6,932 nucleotides of DNA, from NCBI GenBank assembly GCA_902488555.1, contig CABTWT010000059.1:1-6932 (forward strand), in the 5' to 3' direction. This DNA comes from an uncultured Anaerococcus sp. (GTDB lineage: Bacteria > Bacillota_A > Clostridia > Tissierellales > Peptoniphilaceae). This document shows positions 1 through 6,176 of the stretch, piece by piece. The position numbers were made by a program, and so were the translations under genes. The notes under the pieces are model-generated. The model had not been told where the DNA came from, did not search any database, and saw nothing but the letters and a program-made list of their open reading frames with translations. How positions within the stretch are numbered: position 1 is the stretch's first letter; each line of letters opens with the position of its first letter.

Positions 1-779
1 AAAATAGCTACAATAATGAATATGATTGTACCTATAATGTTAAAAAGTACGTGGGCTAGAGCTGTCCTCTTTGCATTTTTGGATGATCCAAGAGCAGATA
101 GGACTGATGTAATACAAGTTCCTATATTAAAGCCAAATACTATGTACATAGAGGATTTTAGTGGTATGACACCTTGGTTAGCAACAGCTTGTAAGATACC
201 AAGAGATGCTGATGATGATTGAATAAGAGCTGTTATAATTGTACCAGCCAATACTCCTAGGAAAGGATTTTGAAATTTGGTCATAAGTGTGATAAAACCT
301 GGATAATCCCTAAGTGGTTCCATGGCCTTGCTCATAAACTCCATACCCATAAATAGGAATCCAAGACCCATAATAGCTTGTCCTAAAAAAGTCTTCCTCT
401 CTTTTTTAGAAAAAGAATTCAATACGAAACCAATAAAGGCAATAATTGGAGCTATGGTAGAAATATTTAAAGCTACTAGCTGACCGGTGATAGTTGTACC
501 GATATTTGCACCCATGATTATCCCAACGGCTTGGTAGATATTCATCAAGCCCGCATTTACAAAACCTACAACCATGACAGTTGTAGCAGATGAGGATTGG
601 ATGATGGCGGTAACAATAACTCCGACTAAAATTGCCTTAAAGAAATTGGATGTCATCTTTTCAATAATGACACGAAGCTTATCACCTGCGGCAAGCTCCA
701 ATCCCTTGCTCATCATGGCCATCCCGTACAAAAACAGGGCTAGACCTCCCAATAATTCGATAAAATAATTAATTGACAT
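1..779 (-). CDS. Na/Pi cotransporter family protein, N-terminal part (partial)
   Basis: This is an open reading frame from an ATG at 779-777 that leaves the window at position 1, giving 259 complete codons without a stop. The protein starts with a hydrophobic segment containing GGLALFLYGM. It then shows the two inverted half-repeats typical of the Na/phosphate cotransporter family (PF02690; NptA/YjbB type): QSSSAT at residues 61-66 with GANIGTTITG at 90-99, and again QSSSAS at 187-192 with GFNIGTCIT at 216-224. Family knowledge: these integral membrane proteins import, or in YjbB export, phosphate, and the QSSS motifs line the transport path. Many bacterial members are about 550 residues with a C-terminal PhoU-like domain, which would lie beyond the left edge. 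An in-frame TGA lies 15 nt upstream of the ATG and no other ATG intervenes, so the start is well fixed, although the nearest purine run (GGGGG at 787-783) is only 3 nt away. Substrate direction cannot be told. Confidence 0.93.
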   Translation of the reverse strand, partial: MSINYFIELLGGLALFLYGMAMMSKGLELAAGDKLRVIIEKMTSNFFKAILVGVIVTAIIQSSSATTVMVVGFVNAGLMNIYQAVGIIMGANIGTTITGQLVALNISTIAPIIAFIGFVLNSFSKKERKTFLGQAIMGLGFLFMGMEFMSKAMEPLRDYPGFITLMTKFQNPFLGVLAGTIITALIQSSSASLGILQAVANQGVIPLKSSMYIVFGFNIGTCITSVLSALGSSKNAKRTALAHVLFNIIGTIIFIIVAI

Positions 780-957
780 ATACCCCCATAATCATTGATT
801 ATTTTTATCTATATTTAATTTTTCAGTAAATAATTAATGCTGTTATTTACCATGTACAAAATAAGACCTAATAAAAAAGTCTACTATAATAATTTTACCT
901 TTTATACTTTTGAAAACTTCTTAAAATTAGAATATAAGCTAAGTATTAATAAAAAAC
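780..957. other. AT-rich divergent intergenic spacer
   Basis: This is the spacer between the leftward transporter gene and the rightward tRNA gene. It is very AT-rich, and I see no convincing ORF, hairpin terminator or riboswitch in it. It must carry the promoter of the transporter on the minus strand. I could not pick one -35/-10 pair with confidence: TTTACT followed 17 nt later by TAAAAA on the minus strand is a weak candidate. Confidence 0.5.
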
Positions 958-986
958 TTTAATAGTAAGTCGATAAGTGATATAAT
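958..986 (+). promoter_or_regulatory. Promoter of the tRNA-Gln gene (extended -10)
   Basis: A perfect TATAAT at 981-986 is preceded by TGA (978-980), giving the extended TGnTATAAT form. A weak -35 (TTTAAT, 958-963) lies 17 nt upstream. Predicted initiation near 993 leaves a short 5' leader before the mature tRNA start at 1006, as expected for a tRNA gene. A second TATAAT at 994-999 has no -35 partner. Confidence 0.65.
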
Positions 987-1005
987 TGTTAAATATAATA
1001 CATGT

Positions 1006-1081
1006 TGGGATATAGCCAAGTTGGTAAGGCACCAGATTCTGACTCTGGAGAGCGTAGGTTCGAGTCCTACTATCCCAGCCA
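1006..1081 (+). tRNA. tRNA-Gln (anticodon CTG)
   Basis: A full cloverleaf can be drawn. The acceptor stem TGGGATA (1006-1012) pairs perfectly with TATCCCA (1071-1077). The D-arm is GCC/GGC around AGTTGGTAA-type loop bases. The anticodon stem CCAGA (1032-1036)/TCTGG (1044-1048) encloses the loop TTCTGAC, with anticodon CTG at 1039-1041. The T-arm is GTAGG/CCTAC with loop TTCGAGT, and CCA is encoded at 1079-1081. The weak U1-A72 pair and discriminator G73 (1078) are classic glutamine tRNA identity elements, which agrees with the anticodon. It would read CAG codons. A run of six T follows directly, but there is no separate hairpin, so transcription probably continues into the gene that starts 24 nt downstream. 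Confidence 0.95.
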
Positions 1082-1104
1082 TTTTTTATGTGAGGAAGTA
1101 TTAT

Positions 1105-1833
1105 ATGGATATTAATGTGATAAAACAATTAGAAAATGACTTTGGAAATAAAAATTTACTAGATGGCAAAAATCATTTTATTTTAAATGACTACGGTGAT
1201 AGTTTCTTATCCTAAAATCGCCATCCACTTGCCATCAATTGCGTGGGCAATTCCTTGTTGGTTCGCTCTGATAATAAAAATTTACTAGAAGAATTAGAAA
1301 AAGAATACAGCGACTACCCAGCTGAATGGTTTATGGAAATTCCCAATCTTATAAAACTACAAGATATCCTTAAAAATCACAAGATGACCCTAAAAAATAT
1401 GGCTCCAATTATGGGACCAAGTAGAAGTTTTAAGAAAATAGAAAGTCCCTATGAATTTACTAGGATAAAAGAAGAATACTTTTTAAAATTTAAGGGAGTG
1501 ACCAAATTTGCCTTTAGCTTTGATAATGGAATTTGGAAAGATAGACTTGCCCTAGCCTACTATGATAATGAAGAACTTATAGCCATAGCAGGAGCCAATC
1601 AGAACTCCAAATATTTATGGGAAATAGGTGTAGAAAAATTGGCCCAAAACCCTAAATACCAAAATCTAAGCTCAGACTTAGTAAATAATCTTGTAAACAT
1701 AGCAAGAGAAGAAAACCCAGAAATAACAGTAATATATTCCACCCAATTTTCCCATGTAAAGTCTATGAATGTGGCAGCAAGGGCAGGATATGACTTTTCC
1801 ATGTCGCTTATTGTGGGGGATACAAAAGAATAA
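1105..1833 (+). pseudogene. GNAT-family acetyltransferase-like gene interrupted by in-frame TAA
   Basis: The gene starts at ATG 1105 with a good ribosome site (GAGGAAG, 1092-1098, 6 nt spacing). It reads 36 codons (ending ...DYGDSFLS) and then meets TAA at 1213-1215. The same frame stays open on the other side to TAA 1831-1833 and keeps looking like protein (NRHPLAINCVGNSLLVRSDN, then EWFMEI). From memory, this resembles a single-chain clostridial GNAT family whose members run KNHF..., then a ...GKLLF/LLVRS-like strand, then EWFMEP, then AGAS...WQIGV; in these the two halves are continuous. The segment after the stop could only be made by restarting at GTG 1243, which has no ribosome site. 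Residues AGANQNSKYLWEIGV mark the acetyltransferase fold. The Q/R-x-x-G-x-G/A pyrophosphate loop expected next is replaced by a sequence without those glycines (NPKYQNLSSDLV). The gene is about 242 codons in all. A nonsense-mutated relic is most likely; a sequencing error at 1213-1215 is the main alternative. Confidence 0.75.
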
Positions 1834-1841
1834 ACTAAAGC

Positions 1842-1882
1842 CTCTTAAAAGCATTATTAGTAAAACTTTTAAGAGTTTTTTT
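1842..1882 (+). terminator. Rho-independent terminator after tRNA-GNAT unit
   Basis: A perfect 10-bp stem, CTCTTAAAAG (1842-1851) with CTTTTAAGAG (1866-1875), closes a 14-nt loop and is followed by seven T (1876-1882). It lies 8 nt after the GNAT stop codon and separates that transcript from the ABC/two-component operon. The stem is AT-rich, so its strength may be moderate. Its right arm contains one TTTAAG copy, related to the repeats just downstream. Confidence 0.88.
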
Positions 1883-1885
1883 ATA

Positions 1886-1912
1886 TTTAAGTTTAATTTA
1901 AGGTTCTTTAAG
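1886..1912 (+). promoter_or_regulatory. TTTAAG direct-repeat operator, candidate response-regulator site
   Basis: Three exact TTTAAG copies occur at 1886-1891, 1897-1902 and 1907-1912, with start-to-start spacing of 11 and 10 bp, about one helical turn. They sit over the -35 region of the operon promoter (-10 at 1924-1929) in place of a recognisable TTGACA. OmpR-family regulators usually bind tandem 6-7 bp direct repeats at 10-11 bp pitch, and the operon encodes such a regulator. It is therefore a reasonable candidate site for autoregulation, but this is inference. Confidence 0.55.
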
Positions 1913-1923
1913 TTTATTCTTAG

Positions 1924-1929
1924 CATAAT
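1924..1929 (+). promoter_or_regulatory. Candidate -10 box of the ABC/two-component operon
   Basis: CATAAT matches five of six consensus positions and lies 11 nt after the last TTTAAG repeat. The stretch 17 nt upstream (AGGTTC, 1901-1906) is not a good -35, consistent with an activator-dependent promoter. Initiation would fall near 1936, leaving a leader of about 24 nt before the ATG at 1960. A TATTAT at 1939-1944 would start transcription inside the ribosome site and is less likely. Confidence 0.5.
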
Positions 1930-1959
1930 GATTTATCCTATTATTGGGAGGTAAATAAT

Positions 1960-2634
1960 ATGCTAAAAGTAAGTGATTTACATAAAAAATTTGATGATCA
2001 TATTATTTATAATGATTTTAATTTAGATATTAATAAAGGAGAAATTTTTGCACTGATAGGACCTAATGGGATTGGAAAAACTAGTCTCATCCGTATGATT
2101 TTGGGACTTGATAAGGATTATTCGGGCAATATTGACTACAATGGATTTAAAATTGGATATTCTCCAGAGACTCCTACTTTCCCAGAGATTTTGACTGGTA
2201 TGGAGCTTTTGGAACTTATTAAAAATGCTCAAGGGACTAGTGATGACTTAGAAGATTTGATGAGAAAAGTAGGACTCGATCCAGCTAATAAAACCAAACT
2301 TGGTAAGTATTCTAAGGGTATGATTCAACGCCTTGCTGTAGCTGAAAGTCTTATTGGAAATCCCGATATCATTCTTCTTGATGAACCATCAAGTGGTTTA
2401 GATTTTTTTGGGCAGATGGCTATGCAGGATTTGATAAAATCGCTCAAATCTTCTGATAAAGCAATAGTTCTAAATTCCCATCTACTTTGGGATGTGGAAC
2501 GTATATGTGATAGGGGAGTTATAATTATGGGAGCTAATAGTTTCAAGTATTTTACTAGAGATGATTTTAAAGAAAAATCTTTGTCTGATATTTTTATGGA
2601 TTTTGGAAAGGAAGTAAATTATGACCCTCGTTAA
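1960..2634 (+). CDS. ABC transporter ATP-binding protein
   Basis: This is a complete 224-residue nucleotide-binding subunit that would power the adjoining permease at the cytoplasmic face of the membrane. Motifs appear in order: Walker A GPNGIGKTS (34-42); a Q-loop region GYSPETP (66-72) with Glu70 where many ABC proteins have Gln; signature YSKGMIQR (117-124); Walker B IILLDEP (137-143) with catalytic Glu142; D-loop SSGLD (144-148); and switch His174 in NSHLL. The Q-to-E change and the YSKGM signature are known in ABC-2-type drug, bacitracin-like and lantibiotic-immunity ATPases, so they argue for that class rather than for loss of function. The length is typical for a compact subunit of this class. 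The start is supported by GGGAGG at 1946-1951, 8 nt before the ATG. It is the first gene of the operon and overlaps the permease gene by 14 nt, implying translational coupling. The substrate is unknown. Confidence 0.93.
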   Translation: MLKVSDLHKKFDDHIIYNDFNLDINKGEIFALIGPNGIGKTSLIRMILGLDKDYSGNIDYNGFKIGYSPETPTFPEILTGMELLELIKNAQGTSDDLEDLMRKVGLDPANKTKLGKYSKGMIQRLAVAESLIGNPDIILLDEPSSGLDFFGQMAMQDLIKSLKSSDKAIVLNSHLLWDVERICDRGVIIMGANSFKYFTRDDFKEKSLSDIFMDFGKEVNYDPR

Positions 2635-3385
2635 ATTACATATAAGGGAAAATTTATCTAAGTCTTCATTTGTAATCTTTGCCATAATAGGAATACTCAT
2701 TACAGCCTTTGTTTCATCAAGTATTAGTTTATCGGCACCTGGGGTTAATAGTAATTCAGAATATAGTCAGTATGCTACTGCTTGGACCTTAACCAATATG
2801 CTTGCAGCTCTGGCTGCTATTACACTTTCTATGGGTTCTTTTAGAAAACATTTAGCAAGTGGCTTGGTTGATATTTTGAAAGTCCATGGCAAATCCTTGG
2901 ATAAGCAAGTTTCTGAAATTATAAGAGCCGATGTAATAATTAGCCTTGTAATGGGTTTGGTCTTGCTAGTTGGAATGGTAATAAATGTTATTATAAACCA
3001 ACCGAGTATATCTATTGTTGGTTTTATCCTAGCTATCATAGTTTATCTAATAGCTATTCTTACAAGTAGCCTATTAATGTCAGTTTTTAACTTGATTTTG
3101 CCACCGGCTCCTGCTGCACTTTTTGGGGTGTTTTTTGTAATTGTTGGCGCTATGAGAGAAATTTTAAGGCTAATAGTAGAGATGAAGGGTGGTGTATTTG
3201 GTCAAGTAATGACTTGTATTTTAAATATCTTCCCACCTATAAGTGTTTTTGGAGAGATAGAGCGTGATTTATTTTTTGGCAACTTCACAAATTATAGGAT
3301 CCTTGTTCATAGCCTAATCTATTTGTGGATTTTGCTTGGAATGTTATATCTTGTAAAAAAATGGAGGCTAGGTCGTGAAAAGTAA
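2621..3385 (+). CDS. ABC-2-like transporter permease, about six TM segments
   Basis: This 254-residue integral membrane protein is the expected membrane partner of the ATPase encoded just upstream. Reading hydrophobicity by eye gives about six membrane spans: roughly 17-37, 52-73, 105-127, 130-153, 160-180 and 226-246. A basic cytoplasmic stretch (SFRKHLASGLVDILKVHGKSLDKQ) lies between spans 2 and 3, and a Pro-containing semi-hydrophobic piece (CILNIFPPISVF) lies before span 6. The size and topology fit the ABC-2/lantibiotic-immunity type of permease rather than the ten-TM BceB type, which carries a large external domain. No sequence motif identifies the substrate. The ATG at 2621 lies inside the ATPase gene and has AAAGGAAG (2607-2614) in front of it. 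Its 3' end overlaps the next gene by 11 nt. A homodimer with two ATPase subunits is likely, as no second permease gene is present. Confidence 0.85.
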   Translation: MTLVKLHIRENLSKSSFVIFAIIGILITAFVSSSISLSAPGVNSNSEYSQYATAWTLTNMLAALAAITLSMGSFRKHLASGLVDILKVHGKSLDKQVSEIIRADVIISLVMGLVLLVGMVINVIINQPSISIVGFILAIIVYLIAILTSSLLMSVFNLILPPAPAALFGVFFVIVGAMREILRLIVEMKGGVFGQVMTCILNIFPPISVFGEIERDLFFGNFTNYRILVHSLIYLWILLGMLYLVKKWRLGREK

Positions 3386-4283
3386 AATCATTTATTTTTT
3401 AGCTGGTCTTGGACTTTTGCTTGCGAGTTTTTCTATGAGAATAACTACAATTGATCCAGTAAGCCTTAGTCTAATTTATGAAGTAGAGACCTATGATACC
3501 ACAAAACTTTGGAAAGGCTTTGAGATGTCTTCATATACCAAGGATATTTGGTATAATTTTAATAAGGAATTTAGGTATCAAAATGGCAAGATAATAGAAA
3601 AGCAACCAGATGATCCAGTATTAGGAATTGAGGCGCTAAAGCTAGATGGAAAGCCACTTATTAAAGCTATTTCCTTTGATAAATTCAAAAATATTTATGG
3701 GGGAATGGGTGGAACCACTAATCAAGAAGCAAATTACAAGTCAGTCTTTGTTCACGAGAGCTTCCACTGCTATCAGATGCAACATGGGCTAGATATGGTC
3801 CATGATGTAAGTGATGGCCAAAGCGAAGTAGAGGAAGACTACGATGAATTTATGGCAGCTATTGAAAAAATGGACAAGGACCCAGAATTTAAAAAACTTT
3901 GGGAAGCAGAGTATATGGGACTTTTGGATATTTATGATTCTGGAAATGCTGATAATTACAAGAAAGCAAAGGCAGAAAAAGAAGCCTATATAAAAAAGAA
4001 CTTCTCTACACTATTTGATGATTTGATGTTATACATAAACTACAAGCAATTTATAGAAGGCACAGCCCAATTAGTTCAAGATAAGTACATGGCAGATCAA
4101 ACTGGCGTCGATGAGATTAAATACGAAGATAGGGTCTTTTATAAATTGGATAAGACTTTCTATACAGAGGGAGAACTAAAGGCTAGAATTTTGGATAAAT
4201 ATTACAAACAATGGCGAGAAAATTTGAGTTTTGATGAGAAGAACAACCTTGATTTGATGATGGAAAGAGGACAGATTTTGTGA
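3375..4283 (+). CDS. Membrane-anchored HExxH metallopeptidase-like protein
   Basis: This 302-residue protein has one N-terminal hydrophobic segment (about 5-20, preceded by KSK). It is a signal anchor or signal peptide without a clear cleavage site, so the bulk should face outside. The core contains VFVHESFHCYQMQHG, with the zinc-binding HExxH at His127-Glu128-His131. Ninety-six residues later comes FIEGTAQ, with Glu228 as a likely third zinc ligand. HExxH followed by an EGxA-type glutamate is the gluzincin arrangement (thermolysin/peptidase-MA-like folds). The region between (about 150-215) is charged and helical. I do not recognise a named family and call it peptidase-like, not a proven enzyme. 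The GTG start at 3375 has GGAGG (3363-3367) 7 nt upstream. It overlaps the permease by 11 nt and the regulator gene by 4 nt (GTGA). Its place between transporter and two-component genes suggests a role in processing or destroying the peptide that the system handles. Confidence 0.72.
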   Translation: MKSKIIYFLAGLGLLLASFSMRITTIDPVSLSLIYEVETYDTTKLWKGFEMSSYTKDIWYNFNKEFRYQNGKIIEKQPDDPVLGIEALKLDGKPLIKAISFDKFKNIYGGMGGTTNQEANYKSVFVHESFHCYQMQHGLDMVHDVSDGQSEVEEDYDEFMAAIEKMDKDPEFKKLWEAEYMGLLDIYDSGNADNYKKAKAEKEAYIKKNFSTLFDDLMLYINYKQFIEGTAQLVQDKYMADQTGVDEIKYEDRVFYKLDKTFYTEGELKARILDKYYKQWRENLSFDEKNNLDLMMERGQIL

Positions 4284-4960
4284 ATGAACTAGTAATGGTA
4301 GTAGATGACAACAAGGAAATAAGGGATATTGTAAGGCTATATCTGACTAATTCTGGATTCGAAGTAATAGAAGCTAGAAATGGTGTTGAGGCCCTTGAAC
4401 TTTTGGATAAAAATTCTGTAAATCTCATAATATTAGACATCATGATGCCAGAAATGGATGGAATTGAAGTTCTAAAGGAAATCGGCCAAGATAGGGATTT
4501 TCCAATAATATTTTTATCAGCCAAATCAACTGTCAAAGAAAAAATCGAGGGACTATACCTAGGAGCCGATGACTACCTAGCCAAACCCTTTGATCCAGGA
4601 GAATTACTAGCACGTTCTATAGCTCTTTTGCGTAGGCAAAAAAGAGCCAACAATGAAGAGATTATAAGGGTAGGAAAGCTAAGTTGGGATAAGGCTAACA
4701 GGCAAGTTTATAAAAATGATAAAATCCTTAGGCTCAGGGCCAAGGAATATGAACTTCTTACCATGTTTATGACAACTCCAGGCAAAGTTTTTACCAAAGG
4801 TGAGATTTATGAGTACTTGTGGGATGGAGACTTTATAAACGATGATAATACGATCATGGTTCATATTTCAAACTTAAGAGATAAGATTGAGGATAATCCC
4901 AAAAATCCGACAATAATCATAACCATAAGAGGACTTGGCTACATGATGAGGAAAGATTGA
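4280..4960 (+). CDS. OmpR/PhoB-family response regulator
   Basis: This is a complete 226-residue two-domain regulator. The receiver domain (about 3-118) has the acidic pair Asp9-Asp10, phosphoacceptor Asp53 in LILDIMMPEMDG, Ser80 at the conserved Ser/Thr switch position (FLSAKS) and Lys102 in AKPF. The C-terminal winged-helix DNA-binding domain (about 127-226) shows LRLRAKEYELLTMF, the recognition-helix region DNTIMVHISNLRDKIE and the terminal hairpin IRGLGYMM. Family knowledge: such proteins are phosphorylated by the partner kinase, dimerise and bind tandem direct repeats. The candidate site is the TTTAAG array before the first gene of this operon. The start is the GTG at 4280, overlapping the previous stop as GTGA, with GAGGA at 4267-4271 upstream. 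The nearby ATG at 4284 is out of frame. The in-frame ATG at 4295 would remove the first five residues, including part of the first beta strand. Confidence 0.95.
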   Translation: MNELVMVVDDNKEIRDIVRLYLTNSGFEVIEARNGVEALELLDKNSVNLIILDIMMPEMDGIEVLKEIGQDRDFPIIFLSAKSTVKEKIEGLYLGADDYLAKPFDPGELLARSIALLRRQKRANNEEIIRVGKLSWDKANRQVYKNDKILRLRAKEYELLTMFMTTPGKVFTKGEIYEYLWDGDFINDDNTIMVHISNLRDKIEDNPKNPTIIITIRGLGYMMRKD

Positions 4961-6159
4961 TGAATACTAGGAAAAATATTTTAAAAAATACAGTGATTTT
5001 TATAATAGTTTTCATAATTGTAAGTCTTATTTTTCTGCTAAGCCTTGGCATGGTTTTTAACCAAAACAATGTTGAAAATTACGTTTCAAAGTATTTCCCA
5101 ACTAGAGAAACTGTAGATGACACAGCTATAGATTGGCAGGCTATCGGTACTTATGGTGGTTCGGGCTTTGTCCTAAAGGATGGCCATGTTATAAGGTCCT
5201 ATAACAAAGACTTCAAGGATAAGTACTCAGAAAATGAGTTAATTGATATGCTTGCATTAAATTCTGGATCAAAGACAAGGATGGTCTATAATACAATAGA
5301 TGGCAATAAGCTTTTTTTAGAATATGATAATGAGGCTGTCAAATACATCTGGCAAGTTGATATAAACCATGAAAAAGTTCCACTAAAAACTGAAATTATA
5401 GCAATAGCCATTCTTATAGTACTTATCTATCTTAGCATTATTTATGCCATTGTCAGATGGCTTTCAAGGCGCATCAACAAAGAGATGAGCGAAATATATA
5501 GTAAGGAAGAAGAGGAAAAAGACATGCTATTTAGAGGCATAGCCCATGATGTAAAGACTCCGCTTTCTGTGATAATTTCTTATTCTAAGGCCCTTAATGA
5601 TGAAATTATAGACAATGATAAGAAAGAAGTATACTTAGAATCGATAGAGAAAAATGCTAATATTTTAAATGATAGGGTAGATGAATTATTGGAATTTGCA
5701 AGTCTTGGAAGTAGAAATATCGAGAAAGAATCAAAAGATATACTAGAGATTATAAGAAGATATGTTGGCGATAACTACATGTATTTTTTGGATAATGGTG
5801 GGGAAATTGACATTTTATTTGCTGAGTCAGACCAGGAAATTATCCCTGTTGATGAAAAATTATTCAAAAGACTCATACAAAATATACTGCAAAATTCCAT
5901 TGATCATAATGAAAGTTATGTAAAAATATATATAGATTACAGGAAAGATAAGCTTATATTTAAAGACTCTGGCAAGGGCATTAGTAAAGATAAGGTTAGC
6001 GAAATCTTCAAGCCACTATTTACAGGTGAGGAAAGTAGAACAGGTGACAAACTTCGTGGCATGGGCCTATCTAATGTCAAGAGAATTTGTGATTTGCATG
6101 GCTGGCAAATACATTATGATAATGGTTTTATAATAGAAATAAAAAAATCCAAGGAATAA
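4960..6159 (+). CDS. Sensor histidine kinase
   Basis: This is a membrane kinase of 399 residues, the partner of the regulator encoded immediately before it. TM1 (about 11-33) and TM2 (about 146-168) enclose an extracytoplasmic sensor of about 110 residues without a family I recognise. The linker from TM2 to the phosphoaccepting histidine is only about 28 residues, too short for a normal HAMP domain. The H-box is FRGIAHDVKTPLS with His196. The ATP-binding lid shows the N-box QNILQNSIDHN (Asn308, Asn312), the G1 box DSGKG (336-340), the F-box IFKPLF and the G2 box RGMGLSNVKRI (366-376). I chose the ATG at 4960, which shares one base with the regulator stop (TGATG) and has GAGGAA at 4948-4953. 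A TTG one codon earlier is a less likely start. The gene's last codons form the left arm of the terminator, and its TAA lies in the hairpin loop. Confidence 0.94.
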   Translation: MNTRKNILKNTVIFIIVFIIVSLIFLLSLGMVFNQNNVENYVSKYFPTRETVDDTAIDWQAIGTYGGSGFVLKDGHVIRSYNKDFKDKYSENELIDMLALNSGSKTRMVYNTIDGNKLFLEYDNEAVKYIWQVDINHEKVPLKTEIIAIAILIVLIYLSIIYAIVRWLSRRINKEMSEIYSKEEEEKDMLFRGIAHDVKTPLSVIISYSKALNDEIIDNDKKEVYLESIEKNANILNDRVDELLEFASLGSRNIEKESKDILEIIRRYVGDNYMYFLDNGGEIDILFAESDQEIIPVDEKLFKRLIQNILQNSIDHNESYVKIYIDYRKDKLIFKDSGKGISKDKVSEIFKPLFTGEESRTGDKLRGMGLSNVKRICDLHGWQIHYDNGFIIEIKKSKE

Positions 6160-6173
6160 ATCCTTGGATTTTT
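6148..6173. terminator. Bidirectional terminator between convergent genes
   Basis: The inverted repeat TCCAAGGA (6148-6155)/TCCTTGGA (6161-6168) has a 5-nt loop. It is flanked by seven A on the left (6141-6147) and five T on the right (6169-6173), so the A/T runs extend the pairing to about 13 bp. Read rightward it ends the kinase operon; read leftward it ends the lipoprotein gene. The kinase stop codon (6157-6159) sits in the loop, and the lipoprotein stop (6177-6179) is 4 nt beyond the hairpin, so one element serves both genes. Confidence 0.92.
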
Positions 6174-6176
6174 AAC

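Noticed and set aside
16..768. Two rightward ORFs of 60-70 codons (16-222 and 574-768)
   Set aside because: They lie antisense to the clear Na/Pi transporter frame and have no ribosome sites or family features.
1082..1087. T-run after the tRNA as terminator
   Set aside because: There is no hairpin other than the tRNA itself before the T run.
946..1128. Leftward 60-codon ORF
   Set aside because: It covers the complement of the tRNA and its promoter, and its sequence is explained by those features.
1006..1215. Adjacent tRNA acting as suppressor of the in-frame TAA
   Set aside because: Its anticodon CUG pairs with CAG. It cannot read UAA, and UAA is an ordinary stop for other genes here.
4957..4959. 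TTG as start of the histidine kinase
   Set aside because: The next codon is ATG at 4960, placed at a better distance from GAGGAA and in the common TGATG overlap.
1960..6159. Assignment as a BceRS-BceAB bacitracin system
   Set aside because: The permease is 254 residues with about six spans, not the ten-span BceB type, and the kinase has a sizeable external sensor.
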